A DNA stretch of 64,000 nt from Diadophis punctatus similis. Lineage: Eukaryota; Chordata; Lepidosauria; Squamata; Dipsadidae. A program made the position numbers and the translations under genes. Below, piece after piece: positions 23,637-33,319 of this stretch (positions are counted from its first letter, which is position 1; the number at the start of each line of letters is the position of its first letter). The stretch covers positions 32,855,480-32,919,479 of the forward strand of contig JALIGW010000005.1 of assembly GCA_023053685.1 (NCBI GenBank). The letters run 5' to 3'. Under the pieces are notes generated by a model, which was given only the letters and a program-made list of their open reading frames with translations, ran no database searches and was not told the origin of the DNA.

Positions 23637-24545
23637 TTGAGAACGGAACGGAACAGAACAGAACAGAACAGACTAGAATACTTTATTTGGCCAAGTGTGA
23701 TTAGACAAACAAGGAATTTGTCTCTGATGCAGAAGCTCTCAGTGTACATTCAAAACAATGGAGTAATAATCATAATAATGATACCAATAAGAGAAGGTAG
23801 TAGAAAAGATGGGAAGAATAATAACACAGCCATACCACATAAGTAAATATACTTAGACATAAGACAATACTGTGGGAATTAGGTGTTCAGCAGAGTGATG
23901 ACATGATGGAAAAACTGTCTTTGTGTCTCGTTGTTTTGGCATGCAATGCTCTGTAGCGGCATCCCGAGGGGAGAAATTGAATCAGTTTATGTCCAGGATG
24001 TGAGTGGTCTATAGCTATTTTCTCAGCCCTCCTTTTGACCTGTGCAACATACAGGTTCTCAATGGAAGGCAGGCTGGTTGCAATTGTTTTTTTCTGCCGT
24101 CCTAACTATCTGTTGAAGTCTGCACCTGTCCTGTTTGGTTTCTGCACCAAACCAGACATTTATAGAAGAATCAATGATAAATTCCATAATTCCTCTGCAA
24201 AACTGTATCAACAGCTCCTGCGGCTGTCTAAACTTTCTGAGTTGGTGCAGGAAGAACATTCTTTATTGTGCCTTTTTAATGATGGTTCTAATGTTACATG
24301 TTCAAATCCTGGGAGATTATAGAACCCCCAAAACTTGAAGGACACTACTGTTGATACTGTGTAGCCTAATATAGTAAGGGCTGGTAGAATAGGAGAGCTC
24401 CTCCTAAAATCCACTCTCATCTTTACAGTTTTAAACATGTTCAGCTCCAGATTATTCCAGCTGCACCACAGGATCATCACCATCTTGAATGAGACCAATG
24501 CCTGTTTGTGGCATCTGCATACTTCAGTACCTTAATGGAACATTG
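23637..24545 (-). pseudogene. CR1-type LINE, 3' half, broken
   Basis: The left end is the 3' tail, a run of GAACG/GAACA pentamers followed by TTTATTTGGCCAAGTGTGAT, characteristic of snake and lizard CR1-type LINEs. On the minus strand the C-terminal part of the reverse transcriptase is visible (24208-24498: WNNLELNMFKTVKMRVDFRR, then the VVSFKFWG motif), but it has stops and frameshifts. The element is 5'-truncated near 24545, as usual for LINEs. Confidence 0.85.
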
Positions 24546-24549
24546 TTAT

Positions 24550-25285
24550 GTTGTGATTCTGAATCTGTAATATTGGTCTACTCATGATAATAACGTATTC
24601 AATGCATCAACCACAACTCTCCCTCCTCCTAGTAGAACTGGCAAACTTGTTATTTATTCATCATTATTTGAAAACATTGCTTTAGTACACAAAGCATACT
24701 TATGTTATATATCACCAAGAAGGCAGATACCACCAGAGCAGTTTATGAACTTGAAATCAAGAACAAAAGACATGGAAACACAATGATAAAGCCAATGTAA
24801 ATTTTAAGATCCAAAGTTTTAAAAGTATTTGAATTTGGGTTGTGACAACACCAGCAAGATGGGTGGATGAAGGAGAAAAAAAATGATGGAAGAGACCCTC
24901 TCCTGGTACAGGTCCATTATAACATTGTGGGAAAAGGCATCTGGGGAGGGGGAAAGGCAAAGGTGACTTCAACAGGTACACTGGAAAATAGGCAGAGAAG
25001 GCACTATTTTAGATTGTCTGATCAATCTCCGGTTGTCTTCCCTCTGAAAAGTTGATTGTGGCAAAAAATTCCAGAAACTTTGATATAGTATGACAACCAC
25101 AAAGAAAATAGCAGCAAAAAACAAGAGAGGATTGTAAGTAGAATTCTTTCTACTTAGAAGTTTTTAGAGATCAGATGCCATAGCTAAGAAATATTTCTTC
25201 ATGAAGCTATCTCCATTATTTGGAATATTGAAGATACCCTTTTGTGAAGATTATTTATGTCAGAATGTTATTAAAAATAATGAAT

Positions 25286-25320
<35 letters not shown>

Positions 25321-26545
25321 TTAATTAAAAACCCATGGTCATTTCTGATCCCTGACTTCACTGCTGTATTAATTATACCAACAATCCTTTGAACTTAAAT
25401 TATGTTACGTTTCTAGATTCTGATAGTCTTTTTTCCCTTAGATGGTAAGAAATGTTAATAGCTCATAGAGATCAGTGTCTAATGTCATGCTATCATGAAA
25501 TTGTTTCAATTCTTATACATGTATGTAACGAGAAAAGAGGTACTGAAAGACCAAAGCATCCATAAATTTATCATTTTTATTGACAGCATGTCTTTTAACC
25601 GTAACAGCAATGGAAGAAGCCCAATAAATGAAACATTTACTGAATAACTTGCCTTATTTTCAAGCAGAATGTGATTCCTTTCTAGCTGTCTCCAGAAGAT
25701 GTTTTAGCCTAATTTGCTCCCTAGAAATTTCACTTGCTAGAGTTCTACATCTATGACTTTTATTGCCTGAAGCCAAGTCTGAATAAGAACTTTCTTAAGA
25801 TACACTTATCCTAATGCCAATCTACAATCATTGGACTACAGTAGTTTGATTTATGAGTACTCCACCTGGTGCATGGTTTGCATGCTTTCAGACATTCACC
25901 GATTTCTCTCTGTGGATAAAACCATGCCAACCACTATGCAATTATAATTTATTCACTTTTTTTATTCACAAGGCTTATATAGTTACCTATTTGTTGAAAT
26001 GATTCCAGGGGCCTCACAACAATCCTTAAAGCATCCTTAAAAACTTATCCTTCCTTTAGGCATCAGACCAAATATCCTTATAGCTCAAACCCCCCCCCCT
26101 TATCCCTAGCCCATTGCTTGGGATAAAAGCCAGATCTTTACAGCCCTCTGGAAGGCTAAAAGGATAATAATCCCTCTGATCTCCAGTGGGAGGCTTTTTT
26201 AAAGAACTGGGGTGGCTACTGAGAAGACACTCCTCCAATGTCCCATCAGATGACAACATGCAAAGGAGGAAATCTGAAGTGCACCCATCATATATAACCT
26301 GATAGGACCAGCATATATCCTGGGAGAGGCAGACCCACAATGCTTCATCCAGTTGTATATACAACAAAATAAAACATGAAACATAAATAGAAAAACACAT
26401 ACAAAAAGGTCATGTACCACAACCAGGGGGAAAAATCCCTACAAGTAAAATATAAAGAAAGCTACATTCATCAGTAAGCAAGGAATATTCACCTGACAGT
26501 AAACAATCACAGATGAGTTGAGGTGCACATTAGCTGGCAATGTTG
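24550..26545. other. intergenic DNA with a TTTA microsatellite and an unclassified repeat-like patch
   Basis: No exon. A (TTTA)n run lies at 25283-25326. The stretch 26090-26350 resembles a repeat that recurs in reptile genomes ('aaaaggccctctggaaggc'-type wording), but I cannot name the family. The 114-residue frame 26056-26400 lies on that patch and I do not call it a gene. Confidence 0.5.
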
Positions 26546-26559
26546 ATGAATATCTCCCA

Positions 26560-26812
26560 ACTTGAAACCGGCCTTTTCTGGCCTCCAGGGGCATGGGGAA
26601 GGCCATTTTTGCCCTCCCCAGGCTCCTAGAAAGGCTGTGGAGCTTGGGGAAAGCAAAAAATGGGCCTTCCCCACCCTGTCCAGAGGCTGGAAACAGCCTG
26701 TTTCCTGACTCCCAGTGGGCCCAGAAGGCCTGAAAATCAACCTGAGCTCACGTGCCCACCGATATGGCTCTGCGTGTCACTTGTGGCACGCGTGCCATAG
26801 TTTCGCCATCAC
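26560..26812. mobile_element. truncated hAT-type element
   Basis: The right end, GTGGCACGCGTGCCATAGTT followed by TCGCCATCACG, is the same terminus as the complete element at 32047-32468, and the interior shares the 'ttttgccctccccaggctcc' block. The matching left terminus is missing, so this copy is partial and its target duplication cannot be identified. Confidence 0.65.
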
Positions 26813-27079
26813 GGCCCTATACCATTTCAGACAAATGGTTTTCCAATGAGAATATCATGATGTTTGCTTCAATAGAAGGCTTGGCCGTCATTTTGTCTAC
26901 TTCCCAACATCGTAAAAAAGATTCAGATACTCCTTTCCCTTTGTGGAATTTCTCTGATTTCCTGTTTAACAAAAATCTGCTTAACAAAAACAGTAGTAGT
27001 AAGAATGGAATAGTGGCACAATGCCACTAGTGAAGGATAACACTAAGAATCCTCTGTCTGGGAGCTCTGAAAGAACATA

Positions 27080-27250
27080 GAAATCGAGTTTAGTGTAGCA
27101 GTTCAGGTGCTAGACTAGAATTTGGGAGACTATTAATGTTGTTCTTCCATGAGTCATAGAAGCCAGATGAGTTTGGGTCTGGAGCCAATCTCTCAGCACA
27201 ACCCCCTGACAGGATTTTTATTATGGGAAAAAAAGGAAAATTATGAGTTC
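27080..27250 (+). repeat. diverged tRNA-derived SINE (Sauria-like)
   Basis: A-box-like TTTAGTGTAGCAGTTCAGGT with GCTAGACTAGAATTTGGGAG, then TGGAGCCAATCTCTCAGCAC. This is the head and middle of the reptile SINE that begins 'tggtgtagtggttaag..gctggactagg'. A hAT-type element sits just beyond its tail. Confidence 0.5.
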
Positions 27251-27270
27251 CTCAAAGGCAGGCTCTAAAT

Positions 27271-27617
27271 CGAGGTATCAAACTCAAGGCCCACAAGCTG
27301 GATCCCGCCCATGGGGTGCTTAGATCTGGCCCATGGGGCCACCCTGGAAACAGTGAAGGACTGGCCCGCAGTGCCTCTGCCAGCAAAAACGAAGCTCGGG
27401 AGGCACGCGGCCCTCCCGAGCTCCGTTTTCACTGGCAGAGGGTTGCAAGAGGCCATTGCAGCTGAAAATGGAGCTCAGGTGCCCATTTTTGCTGACAGAG
27501 CACTCAAGCCACCACTGGCACTCCCTGACATGATAGATGTTGAGCTGGCCACACACACACCTGAGGTCAAACACAACCCTGATGCGGCCCTCAATGAAAT
27601 TGATTTTGACACCCCTG
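27271..27617. mobile_element. hAT-type element with near-perfect 8-bp target duplication
   Basis: The right end reads TTTTGACACCCCTG and the left end CGAGGTATCAAACTC, an imperfect inverted pair (CAGGGGTGTCAAA family). Flanks are CTCTAAAT (27263-27270) and TTCTAAAT (27618-27625), one mismatch. The interior is a run of 'ggcccatgggg'-like GC-rich words. Related shorter copies are at 33188, 46605 and 50512. Confidence 0.8.
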
Positions 27618-27625
27618 TTCTAAAT

Positions 27626-28655
27626 CAAATAACTTGATACCCATTAAAATGGTACAAATTAATTATTACATGTAATCCCATTTTTTAAATTTACTACCTA
27701 CAGAGGTTGATAAGGGGATGGGGGTGGGGGGGTCGGGGAACAATGTTAGATTATTCCCTTCTAAGCAAGAGAGAAAAACAGCAACCCAAAACTGAAGGAT
27801 AAACATTTTGACCAACAACCGCCTAATTTTGACCAATTGCCTTGCAATGGAGCTAAAATAATTAATTTTGATTAATGTACTGTGCTATTTCTCTACTCAT
27901 TTCCCTCCACTTTTCTTTTTTCTTTTTAATATAGGCAGGTGATACTATGTACATTCTGTGCCGGTGACGGATCAAACTTTCATAAATGCTAGTCAGCTAA
28001 AATATGTGATAGAGAATTCTGCAGAAGCAATTGAGCAGAATTTGCTTTCATAAAGTAAGACTGTCACCAGTATGTTCAAATGCAGGTTTCTCTTTGCAGC
28101 AGGGAAATGAGGCTGCTGCATACCAAAAAAAAGAAGTGGCAAGGGAGAAGTTGTCTGGCTTCTGCTGTTGTCTCTGGCACATTCAGTATGTGTGTCGCCT
28201 GAGGCCATAAGTAAGCAGAGGAGATAGAATGGACAGGTCTCCCTGTAATAAAGTTAAGTGTCAATCTGCTTTCCAAGTAATATGTACAGTATGAACACTC
28301 AGAGTATTCCCAGAGAGATCAATATCAAGAATACTTCTGAGAATTAATGTTTTTTAAAAAAATATTGATATCTTAAGAGAATACTGTGGCTGAAATCAGA
28401 ACGAAAAGTCGGGTGCATTCAAAAAACAATGTAGACCCAGGGGTAGAGAAATTGAAGTCCTTATATCAAAAAAGCTACTCTTATTACAAATGAGACTTCA
28501 ATTACAGTAGCTGGCTTCCATAGCAAACAATATCTTATGTATGAATAGTAATGAAATTAATCAGAATAAACGTCTTGCTATTGCTTTCTTACACCACAAG
28601 AAGTCAGAGAGAAACTATCTGACCTCGTGAGGAAATAGTTTTAAAATATGTACAT
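27626..28655. other. intergenic DNA, nothing recognised
   Basis: AT-rich, without exon or identifiable repeat, apart from a short G-rich run near 27720. Confidence 0.5.
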
Positions 28656-28912
28656 TTATTTATTATTTATTTATTTATTAGTGAGACTTATATACCGCCT
28701 CAAAGTGCAAGCACTCTCTAAGCGGTTTACACCATTAAGCAATATATATTTATATTGCCCCCAACAAACTGGGTCCTCATTTTACCTACCTCGGAAGGAT
28801 GGAAGGCTGAATCAACCTTGAGCTGGTGAGATTTGAACCGCTGAACTGCTGATCACAGTTAGCTAAAGTAGCCTGCAGTACTGCACTCTAACTGCTGCGC
28901 CACCTCGGCTCA
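28655..28912 (-). repeat. tRNA-derived squamate SINE, full-length
   Basis: Minus-strand copy. At the right end the head reads (complement) GAGCCGAGGTGGCGCAGCAG, and at the left end the tail reads into TTTATTTATT. Same TAAA-tailed subfamily as 14074 and 54280. Confidence 0.85.
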
Positions 28913-29587
28913 TAAAAATTACATGGAAGTAATGCCAAAAAAGACAGGATTGCTTGAGCAGAAATAATTCATATTATTAAATAAGCATTATATTTCCAAA
29001 CAAGCCATACAATACATAGATGGCAGAATGAATTCTGTCAGATTAAATGCAAGCAGGATTATTCTGGTATTCATTAATGTATTTTTCTACATGAACCCAT
29101 TCTTCAAACATTATTTCTGAGGCACACCATTTGTCTTTTTAGGTATAAAGTTCCTGAGTTTTGGCTTGGTAATAATTTATAATGGCAGAGTACACTCTGA
29201 AACCTACTCCATGTAAATTATAACTAAACTGTAATGTTTATTGGGATGAGTCATCATATCCACTATTCCATTAATGTTAATTAAAGTCATATTTAATTTT
29301 TATTTAAAACTCTTCTGCTTCCTTCACCAACTGATTCTACCCAATTTTTAATGAATAGCCTGCTGCAAGCTACAATACATAAATACCAAATTGGAACACA
29401 AAACTTTCACTGGACTTTTGTGTATACTGCATGCATGTATGTATGTGTTACTGCTGTGAGACTAAATCTTCAATCTGCCAAATATGACCCTTTTCACAAT
29501 TCATTGTTACTGTTTAAATATGAACAATGGTTAACTTCTTAGGATGGTTTCCATGGAATGATCTCAATAGCTTTGGCCATATTAAGT
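28913..29587. other. intergenic DNA, nothing recognised
   Basis: AT-rich; no exon, no repeat recognised. Confidence 0.5.
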
Positions 29588-29721
29588 AGAATAGAATAGA
29601 AGTAGAATAATAACTTTATTGTCACTTTGAATGTACACTAATCAGCATACATTAAAATGAAATTTTGTTGCATATAGCCCTCAAAGAGTCACCACCTCCA
29701 TATACACTACATAAATATGAC

Positions 29722-29772
<51 letters not shown>

Positions 29773-29774
29773 AT
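29588..29774 (-). repeat. LINE 3'-end fragment plus (AAAT)n microsatellite
   Basis: AGAATAGAATAGAAGTAGAA followed by TAATAACTTTATTGTCACTT is the reversed 3' end of a CR1/L2-type squamate LINE. A perfect AAAT run occupies 29721-29774 on its other side. Confidence 0.65.
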
Positions 29775-30594
29775 ATGTATATACCCACATATAATATATG
29801 ACACAGAGAAACAATACAGTCTAGTTCAGATATTAAGGACTTATATGCCCACTATATAAGCAAAATTATTTTACTTTGCTTTACTTTGTTGGTTGTTTAC
29901 TAGGATATTTATAGATTATCTATTTATATCTATTTATAGATCATCTATTAATCGAAAGATTTCATACTGCAATGGGTTAGATTGTAGATATAAAACATAT
30001 ATTTTTAGGTAAAACAAAATGAAATTAAAAAAGAACCTAAGATTAATTGAACAAGACAGATATTACTAATTCTTACTAAATCCAGTAATATACATAACCT
30101 TAAATCCAGACCAATAAAATACAACTGCTGTGTTAATATAACATAATACAGTACATAATAAACACATTTTGACTTAACAAGATGCCTGGTTCACATATTA
30201 TGCTAACACAATAGCTAGTTTTTCCAAGCATGCTAAACCACAATCTACCCAACCCCAAATTAGTTTGCCTAACTATTAATTTATGGTCAAAGACCAACTT
30301 GATTACAAAAGTGCTAACTGTTAGCAAGTACTAACTGTTGCAAATAAAAATACTAGTAAAGTGTAGCAGTACCTACTAAAATCAACCCCAATACCTACTG
30401 TATTGTCTCATTGTGGGTTTTTGGGTGGGGTGTTGAAAGGAAGAATGATGGAGAAATGAGCAAAGAATCCCAGTAGTATATAATCCCAGCATTCTAATCA
30501 TGAATAGCTTCTGCTATTTAGGATTAACTATGAAAATTAAATAAATCAGCTGTCAAGAAAAATGCCATAGACCAGCTCTTGACAGAATAGCTAT
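29775..30594. other. intergenic DNA, nothing recognised
   Basis: AT-rich; short tetranucleotide-like repeats of ATCTATTTATAG near 29915 only. Confidence 0.5.
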
Positions 30595-31330
30595 GAAGTT
30601 CTTGGAAAAGATATTCAGATGCCATGATGTGCTACAAATCAGAGGTGAGTTTCAGCAGGTTCTGACCAGTTCTGGAGAACCAGTAGCAGAAATTCTGAGT
30701 AGTTTGGAGAACTGGTAAATACGACCTCCGTCTGGCCCCGCCCCCATCTATTATCTGCCTCCCGAGTCCCAGCTGATCGGGAGGAAATGGGGATTTTGCA
30801 GTAACCTTCCCCTGCCACGCCCACTAAGCCATACCATGCCCACCAAGCCATGCCCACAGAACCAGTAGTAAAAAGATTGAATCCCACCACTGCTACAAAT
30901 GCCTAGATCATGCTGGCAATTCTTTCCTCTGATATCTGATAGAAGTGAAAATTGGACTTCAAAGAATCAGGATAGAAAGATTATTGATGCTTTTGAACTT
31001 GAAGGAGACACCTGAGAATACCATGGGTGTTCAAGAAAATATATAAATGGATCGTCAAACAAATCAATTCAGAGTTCTCACTTGAAGCACAAATGATAAG
31101 ACTCAAATAATCCTACTATGAGTCCATTATGAGAAGACCGAGCCTTCTTGAGAAGTCTCTAATGCTGAGAAAGTAGAAGAAAGAGAAGAGAATGATCAGC
31201 AGCAAGATGGATGGACTTAGTGGTAATGGGTGCACTTTTAGAAAATCTGAAGGACTAGTTCAGAGACTGATCAATCTGGAGAAAATCTATGTGGTCACTA
31301 AGAATCAACACTGCATAATTAATCAAAACC
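30595..31330 (+). pseudogene. LINE reverse-transcriptase C-terminal relic (RTE-like), interrupted by a hAT element
   Basis: Outside the insert at 30640-30892, the plus strand reads, across several frames, SENWTSKNQD, DAFELEG, then a run matching the C-terminal 'LMLGKVEGKRRRGRP..RWMD' region (AAAGTAGAAGAAAGAGAAGA and AGCAAGATGGATGGACTTAG at 31169-31220), and ends near CACTAAGAATCAACACTG. Many stops and indels. The same kind of C-terminal region, better kept, is seen in the BovB piece at 55130-55417. Confidence 0.6.
30640..30892. mobile_element. hAT-type element with perfect 8-bp target duplication
   Basis: The 253-bp element begins CAGAGGTGAGTTTCAGC and ends GATTGAATCCCACCACTG, an imperfect inverted pair. 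CTACAAAT flanks it on both sides (30632-30639 and 30893-30900). It lies inside an older LINE relic, so it is younger than that relic. Confidence 0.92.
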
Positions 31331-31512
31331 CAATTAAATGTCATATATACAATTCCAAAATTAGATCCAGATTCTCCTTATAGTAATTATTATTGAACAG
31401 AATTGATATCCCCAATTATTTCTAAAGGAAGATCTGCTGGCAGAAAGCATATATTTTCCATATCTGGGAATTGACAGTTAATTGGCTGGGGCATCAGTAG
31501 AAGTGTATGTCA

Positions 31513-31685
31513 AGATTGCTACATAGAAGTGCAGCAGAACATGAGAAATTGACTTGATTGATACCTTGATTGATACCTCTGAACAAGGGGAAATTGAGTC
31601 TTGCGGTGGGGATGTTGTCATTCCTCTCCCTGGAACCATTCAGCAGGGGTGTCAAACTGGCGGCCCACTGGCCAGATGTGTCATG
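31513..31685. repeat. copy A of a local direct repeat
   Basis: Matches 33068-33231 at most positions (for example CATAGAAGTGCAGCAGAACA and ATGAGAAATTGACTTGATTG). Copy A has an extra 12-bp TTGATTGATACC duplication. Both copies end in the start of a CAGGGGTGTCAAA hAT-type element. Confidence 0.9.
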
Positions 31686-31689
31686 CCCT

Positions 31690-31868
31690 GGTTTTCTGTC
31701 TGGCTGGAGGATGACCAGGCTGTCAGGTGAACTGACTCTGGAGCATGCCACATAGAATTGGCCATGGGGAAAACAGGCAGCTTCCCTTACTTGTGTTTTC
31801 CTAATCGCATCTGTAAATCTTTTCCTGCGTTTTTTGCCTCTTTTCCCTTTAAGAAGGAACAGATTCAT
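31690..31868 (-). pseudogene. Helitron-type helicase C-terminal remnant
   Basis: The minus strand encodes REAACFPHGQFYVACSRVSS followed by PDSLVIL at about 31707-31790. The 'C.SHGQ.YVACSRV' pattern is the C-terminal helicase motif of Helitron RepHel proteins (and related PIF1 helicases). The upstream residues are lysine- and arginine-rich and do not show the expected preceding helicase motifs, so only a short, damaged piece is left. It adjoins the duplicated segment at 31513-31685. Confidence 0.5.
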
Positions 31869-32046
31869 CTGAATTGAGGAGGAAAATAAGGGAAGGAAAT
31901 CTGTATCTGCCTACCAGTATCCATCAGTATTCATCTGGCTAGCGTCCTGTTAGTGTGTGAGAGAATTGAGGGGTGTTTGGAAACTCAAACAATATTTGCT
32001 GTGTGAGCAAGAAGGAGACAGGAAGGAGTCTGTGCATGGCTTAGAT

Positions 32047-32468
32047 CAGTGATGGCGAACCTTTTTTTCCTCGGGTGCCGAAATAGTGCGCACGCGCGCT
32101 ATCGTACGTCCGTGCGTGCCCACACCCATAATTCAAAGCCCCCCACTCGCCCCACCCCCCTGCGCATGCGTGCGCGACCCCCCCTCCCCCGTTTTCCAAC
32201 TTTCAGTGGGCCCGTTAGGCCCATTTTTTGCCCTCCCCAGGCTCCAGAGGCTTTCTTGGAGCTTGGGGAGGGCGAAAACGCTCTCCCTGCCACCCCGGAG
32301 GCCCTCCAGAGGTTGAAATCGCCCTCCCAGAGCCTCCGCGCGAGCCAAAAATCAGCTGGCGGGCACGTACATGTGCACTGGAGCTGAGCTAGGGCAACGG
32401 CTCGCATGCCGGCAGATATGGCTCCGCGTGCCACCTGTGGCACCCGTGCCATAGGTTCACCATCACTG
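32047..32468. mobile_element. hAT-type element, 422 bp, with perfect 8-bp target duplication
   Basis: Left end CAGTGATGGCGAACC and right end GGTTCACCATCACTG are inverted repeats. GCTTAGAT flanks it on both sides (32039-32046 and 32469-32476). The interior is CpG-rich, with GC-rich open frames on both strands that are not genes. A truncated relative is at 26560-26812. Confidence 0.93.
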
Positions 32469-32476
32469 GCTTAGAT

Positions 32477-33067
32477 CAACTGTTCTGTAGTAAAGCTGCT
32501 TGCTGCTGTGAAAGCAAAAGCAAAAGCAAAACTGAAATTCCTCTACTTGTGTTTGCATTTGGATCAGATTTCTTTTCAGGTGGGGAGGGGGAAGTAGAAC
32601 TCCTTAGCATCAGAGCTTGTTAATAATAATATAAGAAATACTCATGCTCTGATTGTCATTTTGAAAAATCCTTTCTTAGTGAGCACCTAGAAGCCAAGAG
32701 GCACATGCATGGCAAATTTATTGTTAATATTTGGCTTTATTAGTAATCCTACACATTTGGAATATTGAAGCTATGGTGGAATAATGAGTAATTCTTAAAA
32801 TATTAAATATTAGTAATTTAATAGGGGATAACAAATACATGGCACAAAGAAGTGTTATCTGTGTTTAAATGAATTATGGGGAAAAAGATAAAGAATTATA
32901 AAGAGAGAATAGTATTGTTGAAGTTGGAAAATTAGGATTACACATATTTATTTGTATTATTATTGTTAGCATTGTTTAAAAAAGATTTGACCCAGTCAAT
33001 ACACTGTCCACAAAATATGTATGGTGTAAAAAGAAAACTGCAAATAAAACATGTTTTTTTTTTAAAA
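32477..33067. other. intergenic DNA between the two local repeat copies
   Basis: AT-rich; a short GCAAAA repeat near 32512 and a T run near 33053. No exon. Confidence 0.5.
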
Positions 33068-33231
33068 AGATTGCTACATAGAAGTGCAGCAGAACATGAG
33101 AAATTGACTTGATTGATACCTCTGAACAAGGGAAAATTGAGTCTTGTGGGGGGGAATGTTTTCATTCCTCTTCCTGGAACCATAGAGCAGGGGTGTCAAA
33201 GTGGCGGCCCACGGGCCGGATGTGTCACATC
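33068..33231. repeat. copy B of a local direct repeat
   Basis: Matches 31513-31685, starting AGATTGCTACATAGAAGTGC and continuing into the hAT-type element at 33188. The copies lie about 1.56 kb apart in the same orientation. Confidence 0.9.
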
Positions 33232-33318
33232 CAGGCCACGCCCACCCCAGCTCTGCAAAGGCAAAAACATCATGATACATCACGATACGTCATGTGACAC
33301 GAATGAGTTTGACACCCG
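33188..33318. mobile_element. short hAT-type element (CAGGGGTGTCAAA family)
   Basis: Left end CAGGGGTGTCAAAG and right end GAGTTTGACACCCGTG are inverted repeats about 130 bp apart. The flanks (CCATAGAG and ATATATGA) do not match, so it has no visible target duplication. Confidence 0.7.
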
Positions 33319-33319
33319 T

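Noticed and set aside
32049..32452. 112-117-residue frames on both strands with CpG-rich codons
   Set aside because: They fill a hAT-type non-autonomous element with an 8-bp target duplication.
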